Assembly (NCBI RefSeq): GCF_003605365.2
Contig: NZ_QYTU02000007.1
Coordinates: 1 to 64,000, forward strand
Source of the DNA: Siminovitchia fortis
GTDB lineage: Bacteria; Bacillota; Bacilli; Bacillales; Bacillaceae_C
Direction of reading: 5' to 3'
Length of the DNA stretch: 64,000 bases
Position 1 is the first letter of the stretch, and each line of letters opens with the position of its first letter. Below the pieces are notes generated by a model. It saw only the letters and a list, made by a program, of their open reading frames with translations, did no database searches and had not been told where the DNA came from. Both the position numbers and the translations under genes were made by a program. This document shows, in pieces, positions 47,560 through 59,257 of this stretch.

Positions 47560-48738
47560 TTCATCAAGCGCCGCAATTCCCGGCAGGTTTTTGCCTTCCA
47601 TGAATTCGAGGGAAGCTCCGCCGCCTGTGGAAATATGGTCCATCTGGCCGGAAAGCGAAAAATGCTCCACCGCCCTGGCGGAATCTCCGCCGCCGATGAT
47701 CGAATATGTATGATCAGCTTCAGCCAACGCCTCTGCTACAGCTTTCGTTCCTTGGGCAAAAGGTTCCATTTCAAAAACGCCCATCGGGCCATTCCAAATG
47801 ACAAGCTTGGATTCTTTGATGACACGGCTGTACAATTCTGCCGTTTTCGGTCCAATATCAAGCGCAAGCCAGCCGTCCGGAATGCTGTTGATGTCCACAA
47901 CTTTAGAATTCGCATTTTCAGAAAAAGCATCTGCTACGACGGCATCAATTGGCAGGTAAAATTTTACGCCTTTTCTTTCCGCTTTTTCCATAAAGCTTTT
48001 TGCAAGCTCAATCTTATCTTCTTCCAACAAGGAGTCACCGATTTCATAGCCTTGGGCTTTGACGAAGGTGAAGGCAAGCCCGCCGCCGATGATCAGGTTG
48101 TCCACCTTATCGAGCAAATTATCGATAACACCGATTTTATCTTTTACTTTTGCACCGCCGATGATCGCCGTAAAAGGCCTTGCCGGGTTTGAGAGGGCAT
48201 TTCCAAGAACCTCCAGTTCCTTCTCGATCAAAAATCCCGCAGCAGACGGCAGATGCTTCGCCACACCTTCTGTAGAGACATGCGCGCGGTGCGCAGTACC
48301 GAATGCATCATTCACATAAAGGTCGGCAAGCCCCGCAAACGCTTTAGCCAGCTCTTCATCGTTCTTTTCCTCGCCGGGATGGAACCGTACATTTTCAAGA
48401 AGCAGAATGTCACCCTCCTTGAGCCCGGCAGCCTTTTCTTTCACATCTTCTCCAATTACATCTTTGGAGTAATGGATCTCCTTGCCCAGCAGCTCTTCGA
48501 GCTTTTTCGCAACAGGAGCCAATCTGAGCTCTTCCACCACTTTTCCTTTGGGTCTTCCCATATGGCTGGCTAAAATGATGCTTGCCCCATTATCGGACAA
48601 ATAGCGGATGGTCGGCAGTGCCGCCCGAATTCTTGTATCATCAGCAATGGTTCCTTCATTCATCGGAACATTGAAATCCACTCGGCAAAAAACTTTTTTT
48701 CCTCTGACATCCAGATCCTTGATTGATTTTTTCTTCAC
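47557..48738 (-). CDS. pgk: Phosphoglycerate kinase
   Basis: A 393-residue two-domain kinase that makes ATP from 1,3-bisphosphoglycerate. Marks: [11 protein letters not shown] (about 20), [24 protein letters not shown] and the nucleotide-binding [10 protein letters not shown] near the end. The start is GTG, eight nt after AGGAGGAGG. The TAA stop is formed by the first bases of the downstream repeat, leaving the C-terminus at ...AALDE. Confidence 0.97.
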   Translation of the reverse strand: MKKKSIKDLDVRGKKVFCRVDFNVPMNEGTIADDTRIRAALPTIRYLSDNGASIILASHMGRPKGKVVEELRLAPVAKKLEELLGKEIHYSKDVIGEDVKEKAAGLKEGDILLLENVRFHPGEEKNDEELAKAFAGLADLYVNDAFGTAHRAHVSTEGVAKHLPSAAGFLIEKELEVLGNALSNPARPFTAIIGGAKVKDKIGVIDNLLDKVDNLIIGGGLAFTFVKAQGYEIGDSLLEEDKIELAKSFMEKAERKGVKFYLPIDAVVADAFSENANSKVVDINSIPDGWLALDIGPKTAELYSRVIKESKLVIWNGPMGVFEMEPFAQGTKAVAEALAEADHTYSIIGGGDSARAVEHFSLSGQMDHISTGGGASLEFMEGKNLPGIAALDE

Positions 48739-48773
48739 TGGGTAAGCCTCCTCCTAACGTCCCTCTAAACGCA

Positions 48774-48815
48774 GAAAATAAGAGAGTGGGTTTATTTTCC
48801 CGCTCCCTCTTTTCG
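48774..48815 (-). terminator. gapA-pgk intercistronic hairpin
   Basis: On the minus strand AGAGGGAGCGGG pairs imperfectly with CCCACTCTCT, followed by TATTTT. It could attenuate transcription or set the 3' end of a gapA message, which is more abundant than the downstream genes in related species. Confidence 0.5.
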
Positions 48816-48876
48816 CACCCCTCTATATTATAGATGCCAATACATGAATTATCCAATACCAAATCTGAATTTTTGA

Positions 48877-50917
<2,041 letters not shown>

Positions 50918-50935
50918 ATCAATCCCCTCTTCATA

Positions 50936-50966
50936 TTTGTCCCATAGGGTCGTTTTTCGTCCCACT
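50936..50966 (-). promoter_or_regulatory. CggR operator
   Basis: On the minus strand GGGAC occurs twice, 20 bp apart (GTCCC at 50939 and 50959 on the plus strand). This is the half-site and spacing of the B. subtilis CggR operator, and it lies between the promoter and the cggR SD. Confidence 0.75.
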
Positions 50967-50996
50967 TTATCAAAAAAAGAACCAGCCATTACAGAT

Positions 50997-51026
50997 ATAA
51001 TAGCAGGTTCAATAGGGTCATTTCAA
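50997..51026 (-). promoter_or_regulatory. cggR-gapA promoter
   Basis: TTGAAA, 18 bp, TATTAT on the minus strand. The -35 overlaps the stop codon region of the glutaredoxin gene. Confidence 0.55.
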
Positions 51027-51260
51027 ATTTTCTTTCAGTTCTTTTTCCAAAGCCGCCAAATCGATCCGGCCATACTGGACAATTTCCCCGTTTATTTCAA
51101 CAACAGGAATCATCAGTCCGAATTTTTCCGTCAGCTCGTCGCTTGCGTCGATATCCTTTTCTATAATTTCAAAAGGGTATTCTTCCTGAAGCAGCTGCAA
51201 AAGCAGCTTGCCTTCTTCACAAAGCTCGCATTTGTTTCTTGTATAATAGTTAACTTCCAT
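51018..51260 (-). CDS. Glutaredoxin-like thiol protein
   Basis: An 80-residue thioredoxin-fold protein with the redox pair in NKCELCEEG (CxxC, about residues 11-14) and the cis-proline motif MIPVVEING (about 50-58). It probably reduces disulfides or handles low-molecular-weight thiols. It starts 3 nt after the rpoN stop, so the two are co-transcribed. The partner is unknown. Confidence 0.85.
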   Translation of the reverse strand: MEVNYYTRNKCELCEEGKLLLQLLQEEYPFEIIEKDIDASDELTEKFGLMIPVVEINGEIVQYGRIDLAALEKELKENLK

Positions 51261-51263
51261 TTT

Positions 51264-52604
51264 CTACTCATACCGTTTCCTTTTTGTTGATGAGGGGATG
51301 CGCAGCTGCTCCCGGTATTTGGCAACAGTCCTCCTCGATAAAGTGAGGCCTTTTTCTTTCAGCATGTTCGCAATTGCCTGGTCGGACAGCGGCTTGCCCT
51401 TGTCCTCTTTGTCGATGAGCCCTTTGATTAAGGCTTTCGCCTGGCCTGCCGATGCCTGTTCTCCATCGCTTGCCGTATTTGACTGGAGAGCCTGGGAGAA
51501 GAATTTTTTAAGTTCATGCATGCCGCTTGGCGTTTGAATATATTTTCCCCTGATAGCCCGGCTCACAGTCGATTCATGCACTTCTATTTTTTCAGCAACA
51601 TCTTTTAATGTCAACGGCTTGAGAAAGCGGGGACCTTTCAGGAAAAAGTCCTGCTGTTCTTCAATGATCGCCATTCCCACTTTCATCAATGTCTGCTTTC
51701 TCTGTTCAATGCTGCGCATGATCCATCGGAAGTCCTGGCGCTTATCATTTAAATACTGTTTCACCTTATCATCCGCGACGCTTGCCATTTCATTATAATA
51801 ATCAGATTGATAGCGAACGGCCGGCAGATGCCTTTCAAACAACTGCAGTTCCATCTTCCCGTCATTGATCTCCAAAATGAGATCCGGAATAACGTATTGG
51901 GGCCTTTCGTAATCAAAGCGGGTGCCGGGACGCGGATCCAGCGTCGTAATGAAATCGGCCGCCTGCTGGATTTCTTTCAGGCTGACATCCAGTTTTTCCG
52001 ATAAAACCTTCCATTTTTTCTCCGCAAACTCATTGAAATATTCAGTCAATAGCTCGACAGCCAATTCCGGGGTATCGTCTCTTCTCCATGCTTGCAGCAC
52101 AAGGCATTCCTGCAGCGACCTTGCGGCTACCCCTGCAGGCTCAAGGCTTTGGACAAGCTGCAAGATCTCTTCTGCCTCTTCTATTGATGTACCGGTAATA
52201 CCGGCAGCTTCTTCGACAGTTATTGTCAAATATCCATTCGGATCTAAATTATATATGAATTGTTCAACCAGTTTTTCTTGAAAATCGGACAGCGCTTTCA
52301 TCACCAGCTGAGAGAACAAATGATCGGCAAGCCCCTCAGTCGGCTCAGCCATTTGCTCGAGCCATTTATTCTGATCATTTTCAGGATTGGTGACTTTTCT
52401 TTTCCTCACTCTGTCGTAGCGGGGATCTACAGATCGAACGATTGGTGATTCAAGCTGGATGAGCGGATTCTCCATTTCTTTCATTTCAAGAAAAGCTGTT
52501 AATTCATGGGCGGTGTACTGCAATATCGTAATCGCCTGCTGCAGCTCCTGCGTCATCGTCAGATTCAAGGTTTGTTTTTGCAACAAAGCCGGTTCCAGTT
52601 TCAT
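51264..52604 (-). CDS. rpoN: RNA polymerase sigma-54 factor (SigL)
   Basis: A 446-residue sigma-54: Gln-rich N-terminal activator-interacting region (LNLTMTQELQQAITILQYTA), core-binding domain (about 100-280) and DNA-binding domain with the RpoN box RRTVAKYREQL near the end, which reads the -24 element. It serves genes for amino acid and related nitrogen or carbon use and needs enhancer-binding activators. GGAGGGGGGG precedes the ATG. One clear target promoter is at 2676-2693. Confidence 0.95.
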   Translation of the reverse strand: MKLEPALLQKQTLNLTMTQELQQAITILQYTAHELTAFLEMKEMENPLIQLESPIVRSVDPRYDRVRKRKVTNPENDQNKWLEQMAEPTEGLADHLFSQLVMKALSDFQEKLVEQFIYNLDPNGYLTITVEEAAGITGTSIEEAEEILQLVQSLEPAGVAARSLQECLVLQAWRRDDTPELAVELLTEYFNEFAEKKWKVLSEKLDVSLKEIQQAADFITTLDPRPGTRFDYERPQYVIPDLILEINDGKMELQLFERHLPAVRYQSDYYNEMASVADDKVKQYLNDKRQDFRWIMRSIEQRKQTLMKVGMAIIEEQQDFFLKGPRFLKPLTLKDVAEKIEVHESTVSRAIRGKYIQTPSGMHELKKFFSQALQSNTASDGEQASAGQAKALIKGLIDKEDKGKPLSDQAIANMLKEKGLTLSRRTVAKYREQLRIPSSTKRKRYE

Positions 52605-52715
52605 TGATCCTATCCCCCCCTCCTGCTATTTTACTATATTATCATAAAATCGTATATAAGTTTTAGAATTTGCGTCTGCCATCCTCCCATTGTGATCTTT
52701 TTGGCGAAAAAAGCA

Positions 52716-52738
52716 AAAAATCCGCAAGAGCGGAAAAA
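52716..52738 (-). terminator. Small hairpin upstream of rpoN
   Basis: TCCGC-TCTT-GCGGA followed by TTTTTT on the minus strand. It would stop transcription coming from the cotD side before rpoN. Confidence 0.55.
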
Positions 52739-52837
52739 CGAACTGCCTATTTTGTCGCTTTCTGGGTAGTTGCCCATTCGCTGGACGGTTGTCCTACATA
52801 CTATTTAATATACGTTTCTAAAAAGGAGGATTTTGTC

Positions 52838-53155
52838 ATGAGACATTATAAACCTTGCGGCTGCTATAAGAAATGCACATGCGGTTACCCGCAGGCCAAA
52901 CCTGCACAGCAGCTGCCTGCCCAAACAATGCCTGCGCAAATCAGCCCAACAAAACAACTGAATGAATATGTGGGCCAGGATGTCTATATTCCAGTAGTGC
53001 ATCCTTCCCATACAACGCAAGTAAATCATACAACTTATAAATATATGCATTCCTACCCGCACACAAAATCAGTCGTAAACTCAGTTTCCGAAGAACATTA
53101 CTGTGTATGCCCACCTAAACAGCCTTGCGGATGCAAACCGAAACATTACTGGTAA
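52838..53155 (+). CDS. cotD: CotD-like spore coat protein
   Basis: A 105-residue Cys/His/Tyr/Pro-rich protein. The centre YIPVVHPSHTTQVNHTTYKY matches the CotD-type motif (HPxHTTxVNHxxxxxxHxxPHT). Cysteine-rich ends (KPCGCYKKCTCGYP; CVCPPKQPCGCKP) suggest cross-linking in the inner coat. The ATG follows AAGGAGGA by 7 nt. CATACTATT at about 52797 resembles a late mother-cell sigma-K -10 element but is not a full match. Confidence 0.8.
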   Translation: MRHYKPCGCYKKCTCGYPQAKPAQQLPAQTMPAQISPTKQLNEYVGQDVYIPVVHPSHTTQVNHTTYKYMHSYPHTKSVVNSVSEEHYCVCPPKQPCGCKPKHYW

Positions 53156-53160
53156 TCAAA

Positions 53161-53192
53161 TGCGTAAAAGCAGGACTATCTGCTTTTGCGCT
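53161..53192 (+). terminator. Terminator of cotD
   Basis: GCGTAAAAGCAG and CTGCTTTTGCGC form a long stem with a 6-nt loop, six nt past the stop. Confidence 0.75.
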
Positions 53193-53276
53193 TGTTTATT
53201 CTTTAATGGAAAAAGTTTCATAAAATGGACCTTAGGACGCATTGTTTAAAACATTTTTTTACACTAAAATGGAAAC

Positions 53277-53380
53277 AAGGTCAGATTTCGACCTGATACC
53301 CCCTTTTATAATATTAGAAGAAGGCCTTTCAGACGAAGGGTTTTCTTACTTTTTCATCCCGGGAAATCCCGGGCTTTTTT
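53277..53380 (+). ncRNA. Candidate small RNA
   Basis: A promoter-like pair (TTGTTT at 53242, 17 bp, TAAAAT at 53265) leads into about 104 nt with no ORF. Three hairpins can form: AGGTC/GACCT, GAAGGCCTTTC/GAAGGGTTTTC (with mismatches) and the terminator CCCGGG-AAAT-CCCGGG followed by CTTTTTT. It matches no RNA family that I recognise. Confidence 0.45.
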
Positions 53381-53386
53381 ATTGAG

Positions 53387-53430
53387 AAAAGTGCAAGCGC
53401 CTTGCCCAGTGCAGGCAAACAAGACGATTC
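53387..53430 (+). repeat. Relic of the class II intergenic repeat
   Basis: GAAAAGTGCAAGCGCC at the start and CAAGACGATTC at the end match the class II copy at 4653. It abuts the toxin relic and may have removed its 5' end. Confidence 0.55.
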
Positions 53431-53625
53431 ACAATATTATCACTAATGATAGCTTTCGGTGCTTTAATTGCCATACTGTCTCAAGACAAAAAGAAATAGA
53501 CCTCCCTTGAGCCTGGAAAACTTTTAGGGATGGTCTATTCCGAACCATTTGAGCCTGCCGCTCTTAAGAGGGCAAATATTGTACAAGACCGGAAGTGTTA
53601 GCAGCACTTGCGGTCTCTTTTTACC
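53425..53625 (+). pseudogene. Truncated type I (holin-like) toxin locus
   Basis: An open frame ends ILSLMIAFGALIAILSQDKKK then TAG at 53497-53499: the hydrophobic core and lysine end of Bacillus holin-like type I toxins, but without the start. The 3' region has the features of these loci: a hairpin AATAGACC...GGTCTATT (53495-53539) and the terminator GACCGGAAGTG/CACTTGCGGTC with TCTTTTT (53587-53620). The 5' end, with promoter and SD, is replaced by a repeat fragment. Confidence 0.6.
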
Positions 53626-53640
53626 TTACGTATTTCTTAA

Positions 53641-53671
53641 AATGAAGCACCAACAAATGTTGATGCTTCAA
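53641..53671 (-). terminator. Terminator of tRNA-Arg
   Basis: On the minus strand TGAAGCATCAACA and GTTGGTGCTTCA form a 12-bp stem with one G-U pair, followed by TTTTAAG. Confidence 0.75.
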
Positions 53672-53679
53672 TGTGTTAG

Positions 53680-53751
53680 CGCCCTCGACAGGAATCGAAC
53701 CCATATTTCAAGAACCGGAATCTTGCGTGTTATCCGTTACACTACGAGGGC
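53680..53751 (-). tRNA. tRNA-Arg (anticodon CCG)
   Basis: A 72-nt cloverleaf without encoded CCA: acceptor GCCCTCG/CGAGGGC with discriminator G, anticodon stem CAAGA/TCTTG around TTCCGGT (anticodon CCG), T-arm with GGTTCGATTCC. It reads CGG codons. Confidence 0.93.
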
Positions 53752-53882
53752 AATTTTTATCGTACGATATATGATTATAATCGATAAAATTAAAGCTTGC
53801 AACCCTTAATTAGTTTAAATTATGTCCAGATGGTTAATATGATTTGTATGATATGCTTCTTTTGCAAGAAAGAATCGAATCG

Positions 53883-53912
53883 TTTGACCTATATTGACCA
53901 TTATTGTATGAT
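53883..53912 (+). promoter_or_regulatory. clpP promoter with CtsR operator
   Basis: TTTGACCTATATTGACC (53883-53899) is the reverse complement of a CtsR heptad pair (GGTCAATATAGGTCAAA; one mismatch to RGTCAAANANRGTCAAA). It overlaps a -35 TTGACC placed 17 bp before TATGAT (53907). Heat or stress control of clpP through CtsR is therefore expected. Confidence 0.8.
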
Positions 53913-53983
53913 ATCATTACATACAAAGGTTACCACAATGAAAACTGGCTGACTGTTTGGCCACTTTAAAGAGGAGGAGAAAG

Positions 53984-54589
53984 ATGAATTTAATTCCAAC
54001 AGTTATTGAACAGACAAACCGCGGGGAACGGGCATACGACATTTATTCAAGGTTACTCAAGGACCGGATCATCATGCTTGGAAGCGCGATAGACGATAAC
54101 GTAGCGAACTCGATCGTCGCACAGCTTTTATTCCTTGACGCGGAAAACCCGGAAAGGGATATATCCATCTACATCAACAGCCCGGGCGGGAGCATTACTG
54201 CCGGGATGGCCATCTATGATACAATGCAATTCGTCAAGCCGGATGTACAGACCATCTGCATCGGCATGGCAGCTTCAATGGGAGCTTTCTTGCTGGCAGC
54301 CGGAACGAAAGGCAAACGGTATGCCCTGCCTAACAGTGAAGTGATGATCCACCAGCCGCTTGGCGGTGCCCAAGGGCAGGCGACTGAAATTGAGATTGCT
54401 GCAAAACGAATTTTGTTCATGCGCGAAAAACTCAACAAGATTTTGGCTGAACGCACAGGCCAGCCGCTTGAAGTCATTGAGCGCGATACTGACCGCGACA
54501 ACTTCATGACAGCGGAAAAAGCAAAAGAATACGGAATGATCGACCATATCATCGACCGCAATGAGAGCATCACGAAAAAAGACAAATAA
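53984..54589 (+). CDS. clpP: ATP-dependent Clp protease proteolytic subunit
   Basis: A 201-residue serine protease subunit. Catalytic Ser in [14 protein letters not shown] (about 98), His in [12 protein letters not shown] (about 123) and Asp in [10 protein letters not shown] (about 172). Fourteen copies form the barrel that works with ClpX, ClpC and ClpE. GAGGAGG lies 8 nt before the ATG at 53984; the frame's earlier codons overlap the SD and are not used. It is monocistronic, with a terminator at 54604. Confidence 0.97.
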   Translation: MNLIPTVIEQTNRGERAYDIYSRLLKDRIIMLGSAIDDNVANSIVAQLLFLDAENPERDISIYINSPGGSITAGMAIYDTMQFVKPDVQTICIGMAASMGAFLLAAGTKGKRYALPNSEVMIHQPLGGAQGQATEIEIAAKRILFMREKLNKILAERTGQPLEVIERDTDRDNFMTAEKAKEYGMIDHIIDRNESITKKDK

Positions 54590-54603
54590 AAATTAACGCG
54601 AAA

Positions 54604-54656
54604 AAAGGCTATCCTGAAAGTCTTTAAAAAGACTTTTTATGAGGATAGCCTTTTTC
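54604..54656. terminator. Terminator between clpP and crh
   Basis: AAAAGGCTATCCT pairs with AGGATAGCCTTTT, with an inner AGTCTTT/AAAGACT stem. It lies between convergent genes and is T-rich on the plus strand. Confidence 0.85.
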
Positions 54657-54661
54657 CTTCA

Positions 54662-54919
54662 TTAGTTGTCATTTTCTACAAATTCCGCAAGCGATTTAAT
54701 GGCATCTTCTTCGTCCGGACCTTCAGCAATCAGCTTAATGGATGCTCCTGTCCCGGCTGCAAGGCTCATCAATCCCATGATGCTTTTTGCATTAACCTTT
54801 TTACCGTCTTTTTCAATGAAGACATCTGATGAAAACCGGTTGGCCTCCTGTACGAATTGTGCCGCAGGCCGTGCTTGCAATCCTGATTTCAATCCTACTG
54901 TCACTTCTTTTTCTGCCAA
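54662..54919 (-). CDS. crh: Catabolite repression HPr-like protein Crh
   Basis: An 85-residue HPr paralogue. Position 15 is Gln (GLQARPA) instead of the phosphoryl-accepting His, so it cannot carry sugar-PTS phosphate; Ser46 (NAKSIMGLMSL) is kept for phosphorylation by HPrK. Ser46-phosphorylated Crh is a co-repressor of CcpA. Its kinase gene hprK is at the right end of the window. It is the last gene of the rapZ-yvcK-whiA-crh operon. Confidence 0.95.
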   Translation of the reverse strand: MAEKEVTVGLKSGLQARPAAQFVQEANRFSSDVFIEKDGKKVNAKSIMGLMSLAAGTGASIKLIAEGPDEEDAIKSLAEFVENDN

Positions 54920-54946
54920 TTTGCTTCCTCCTTATTTTTCACAAAC

Positions 54947-55906
54947 TTATTTTTTATTGATCAAAAGAGATGGATCGCCCGAGCGAAGTTTGTCTGCTAT
55001 TTCATCTATTTTTCGCAGGCGATGATTGATGCCCGATTTGCTGATTTGTCCACTTGACACCATTTCACCCAACTCCTTGAGGGTAACATCTTGATGGGTC
55101 ATCCTGAGCTCCGCGATTTCACGGAGTCGCTCCGGCAAATATTCCAGACCGACAGTCTCCTGGATGTAACGGATGTTTTCCACCTGTCTGAGGGCTGCGC
55201 CGATCGTCTTATTCAGATTGGCTGTTTCACAGTTGACCAGCCTGTTGACCGAATTTCGCATATCCCGGACAATCCGCACATCCTCAAAACGGAGAAGCGC
55301 ATTATGTGCGCCGATGATATTCAAGAACTCGGTTATCTTTTCAGCCTCTTTCAAATAGGTGATATAACCGTTTTTCCTTTCCAGTGTTTTGCTGTTTAAT
55401 CCATATTCGTTCATGAGTTCACATAATGAATCGTTGTGCTCTTTGTATAGCGAAGAAATCTCAAGATGATAGGATGACCTCTCAGGATTATTCACCGATC
55501 CTCCCGCAAGGAAAGCCCCCCGAATGTAGGATCTTTTGCAGCATTTCTTTTTGATCAGTTCGGAAGAAATTTTACGGATGAGCATGAAATTGTCGCCAAG
55601 TATCATCAAATCTTTCAGTATGGATTCAGCATTCTCTTTTAGACGGACAATATACACATTATTTTTCTTCAGGCGCATTTTCTTCCGCACAAGCAGTTCA
55701 ACCGCTGCATCATAATTCTTTTTTATCAAAGTATAGATCCTTCTGGCAATTGCCGCGTTTTCAGTTTGAATATTCACGAGCAATTCCCGGTTGGAAAAAG
55801 ATATGGAACCATTCATCCTGATCAGCGCCGATAGCTCTGCCTTGGAGCAGCAATCCTTTACAGGAAGATTTGTAAGTTCCTTTTTCGTTTCCGAGGCAAA
55901 AGACAT
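54947..55906 (-). CDS. whiA: DNA-binding protein WhiA
   Basis: A 319-residue protein joining a degenerate LAGLIDADG-like N-terminal fold (about 15-200; [15 protein letters not shown]) with a C-terminal helix-turn-helix ([21 protein letters not shown]). In Bacillus it influences cell division and chromosome segregation. I start at 55906, seven nt after AAGGAGG; the longer frame would add seven residues. It lies 24 nt after yvcK. Confidence 0.94.
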   Translation of the reverse strand: MSFASETKKELTNLPVKDCCSKAELSALIRMNGSISFSNRELLVNIQTENAAIARRIYTLIKKNYDAAVELLVRKKMRLKKNNVYIVRLKENAESILKDLMILGDNFMLIRKISSELIKKKCCKRSYIRGAFLAGGSVNNPERSSYHLEISSLYKEHNDSLCELMNEYGLNSKTLERKNGYITYLKEAEKITEFLNIIGAHNALLRFEDVRIVRDMRNSVNRLVNCETANLNKTIGAALRQVENIRYIQETVGLEYLPERLREIAELRMTHQDVTLKELGEMVSSGQISKSGINHRLRKIDEIADKLRSGDPSLLINKK

Positions 55907-55930
55907 TGTCGCTTCCTCCTTTACCAACGT

Positions 55931-56914
55931 CTAAATGCTGGCAACCCGGCTCATATCCCTGCCCAATAATGAGTAAAGTATTTTTGCCACCGCTTCTGTG
56001 TCATGGCGGATAAAACCTTTTTCGATGGTGGCGATGTCTCCCTGGACAACCTCCATTCCAAGGGAAACAAGCTGATCGACATCGAAATAGACGGGAATGG
56101 CCATTTCTTTCTCATAACGATGCTGCAGATCGGGAGGAATCTCTTTATTATTCACAAGTATTGTATCGATAAACGAGCAATCCATATGCTCATACAGGGC
56201 TTTCACATGCCTGCTTGCCGTAAAGCCCGTTGTTTCGCCCGGCTGTGTCATCAGATTGCAAATATATACTTTCCGAGCCTTTGCGTTGCACACTTCTTCT
56301 CCAAGGCCCGGAACAAGAAGGTTTGGAAGTATGCTCGTATATAAGCTTCCAGGTCCAACGACAATCAAATCCGCCTCATGGATCGACTGAATTGTTTCCG
56401 GAAGGGGCTTAATGACTTCTGGCGTCAAAAATACCTTCTTGATTTCTTTGCGGATGGCCGGAATTTTCGATTCTCCCGAAACAATCGTGCCATCCATCAT
56501 TTCTGCGTGAAGAACAACACTCTGGTTGGCGGCGGGAAGGACCTTTCCGTGTACATTTAACACCCTGCTCATTTCCTTCACCGCCTGGACAAAGTCGCCG
56601 GTAACGGATGTCAGGGCAGCAATGATCAAATTCCCCAATGAATGGCCGGAAAGCTCATTTGAAGTATTAAAGCGATGCTGGAACATGTCTATGATGAGCG
56701 GCTCAGCATCAGATAATGCAGCAATTACGTTTCGTATATCTCCGGGCGGCGGTATTGCCAGCTCGGTCCTTAATCTTCCGGAACTTCCTCCGTCGTCAGC
56801 AACGGTTACAATGGCCGTGATATCGACAGGGTACTTCTTCAGCCCCCTTAATAGGACAGGCAGGCCGGTACCTCCGCCAATGACCACAATTTTCGGTGTG
56901 GATTGTGCCGTCAT
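55931..56914 (-). CDS. yvcK: YvcK/GlmR gluconeogenesis factor
   Basis: A 327-residue Rossmann-like protein of the CofD/UPF0052 family: [14 protein letters not shown] at the start (about 13-26), [10 protein letters not shown] and [15 protein letters not shown]. It binds UDP-GlcNAc and stimulates GlmS, linking carbon supply to wall synthesis. It overlaps rapZ by 4 nt (ATGA). It is not a CofD transferase despite the shared fold. Confidence 0.93.
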   Translation of the reverse strand: MTAQSTPKIVVIGGGTGLPVLLRGLKKYPVDITAIVTVADDGGSSGRLRTELAIPPPGDIRNVIAALSDAEPLIIDMFQHRFNTSNELSGHSLGNLIIAALTSVTGDFVQAVKEMSRVLNVHGKVLPAANQSVVLHAEMMDGTIVSGESKIPAIRKEIKKVFLTPEVIKPLPETIQSIHEADLIVVGPGSLYTSILPNLLVPGLGEEVCNAKARKVYICNLMTQPGETTGFTASRHVKALYEHMDCSFIDTILVNNKEIPPDLQHRYEKEMAIPVYFDVDQLVSLGMEVVQGDIATIEKGFIRHDTEAVAKILYSLLGRDMSRVASI

Positions 56915-57804
56915 GTGGCTATTTCCTTTCTCTTTTTGATATCACGGTGTGTAACCCGGATATGATAGTCGTTTTCAAAATAATGCCCGATATATTCCGA
57001 AAGTGCAACCGAACGATGCTGCCCGCCTGTACACCCGATGGCAATCACCAGCTGGCTTTTTCCTTCCCTTTTGTAATGCGGCAGCATGAAAGCGAGCAAG
57101 TCGGTCACTTTGGCAAGGAATTTTTGGGTATCGCTCCACTTGAGGACGTAGCTCGCAACCTCTTCCTCCAGTCCTGTTTTTGGCCTCATATGGTCAATAT
57201 AGTGGGGATTCGGCAAAAACCTTACATCGAACACAAGATCAGCATCGATGGGAAGGCCGTGCTTAAAGCCGAATGACATGACATTCACCATAAAGGTGGC
57301 TTGTTTATTCGCGGAAAACTCTGTCAGGATCTTTTCCCGCAATTCTTTTGGCTTCATCTGGGATGTCTTATAAATATGCTGTGCCCGGCCCTTCAGCTCC
57401 TCAAGCAGCTCCCTCTCCTGTCTAATCCCCTCAAGCGGGAGGCCCAGCGGAGCAAGGGGATGGGAACGCCGCGTCTCTTTATATCTCCGGACAAGCACTT
57501 CATCATCGGCATCCAGGAACAGAATTTGCGGTGTCACCCAATTGGAATCGGACAAATCATCGATGACCCGAAGCAGCGTATCAAAGAACTCCCTGCCTCT
57601 TAAATCCATAACAAGCGCAACCTTGTTCATTTTATTGCCGGATTCCTTCATCAATTCCAGAAATTTGGGCATCAATGCCGGCGGTAAATTGTCCACGCAA
57701 AAGAAACCCAGATCCTCAAAGCTGTGGATGGCAACCGTTTTTCCTGCCCCTGACATGCCTGTAATGATAACTAACTGAATATCCTCCATGGATCCGTTAT
57801 TCAT
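56911..57804 (-). CDS. rapZ: RNase adapter protein RapZ (YvcJ)
   Basis: A 297-residue P-loop protein. Walker A GMSGAGKT is near the start (about 12-19); the C-terminal domain has [17 protein letters not shown] and [11 protein letters not shown]. It binds GTP/ATP and nucleotide sugars; in B. subtilis YvcJ affects competence. I start at 57804 with GAGGGTG 6 nt upstream. In B. subtilis yvcI (a Nudix hydrolase) lies between trxB and this gene; here it is absent. Confidence 0.94.
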   Translation of the reverse strand: MNNGSMEDIQLVIITGMSGAGKTVAIHSFEDLGFFCVDNLPPALMPKFLELMKESGNKMNKVALVMDLRGREFFDTLLRVIDDLSDSNWVTPQILFLDADDEVLVRRYKETRRSHPLAPLGLPLEGIRQERELLEELKGRAQHIYKTSQMKPKELREKILTEFSANKQATFMVNVMSFGFKHGLPIDADLVFDVRFLPNPHYIDHMRPKTGLEEEVASYVLKWSDTQKFLAKVTDLLAFMLPHYKREGKSQLVIAIGCTGGQHRSVALSEYIGHYFENDYHIRVTHRDIKKRKEIAT

Positions 57805-57813
57805 GGAATTCAC

Positions 57814-58171
57814 CCTCTCTAATCTGAAACCAGGGATTTTACATATATATATATGCGACAGCAGCCTGTACGCTCCTCGTTATTATGTAATTATAAAATA
57901 CACTTGTAGAAAAAAGACGGTGTTCTTCATATTATACTATTTTCCTTCCAAGAAGGACAGCGTGATGAAGAAGTTTCCCCGGCTAAAATAGTACAAAAGC
58001 GGAAATCGGATGATTAGGGAGTTCGCAAAAACCATATTCATTAACATCAAAAAAAGCACAGGAATCATCCTGTGCATCAAAAGGGATATTGTATAAAAAG
58101 GGGGTCAATATCTCATATATAAATATACACAAATTACATTGCAGCACTGTTACAAACAGATTAAATGGCGA
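57814..58171. other. Gap between trxB and rapZ without a gene
   Basis: 358 bp, A+T-rich, with no ORF above about 60 codons that looks real. It holds an AT repeat (about 57842-57852), a TATAAT-like -10 on the minus strand near 57888, which may serve rapZ, and the trxB terminator. The Nudix gene yvcI expected here from B. subtilis is missing. Confidence 0.6.
58048..58080 (-). terminator. Terminator downstream of trxB
   Basis: GCACAGGA/TCCTGTGC stem with a 4-nt loop, followed by TTTTTTT on the minus strand. Confidence 0.8.
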
Positions 58172-59125
<954 letters not shown>

Positions 59126-59257
59126 TCATACACTCCTTCGTTGTCCTATCGAAAGAAATTCCGACAAAAGAACAATTTTCACTTTATAATCTTTTTAATT
59201 AGTTCCTTATTTGATATCGTATTAAAGTATTTGCTATACGTCCAAACATATGCTCAA

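Noticed and set aside
47408-47713. Plus-strand ORF over the repeat and the pgk 3' end
   Set aside because: Antisense shadow of pgk joined to repeat sequence.
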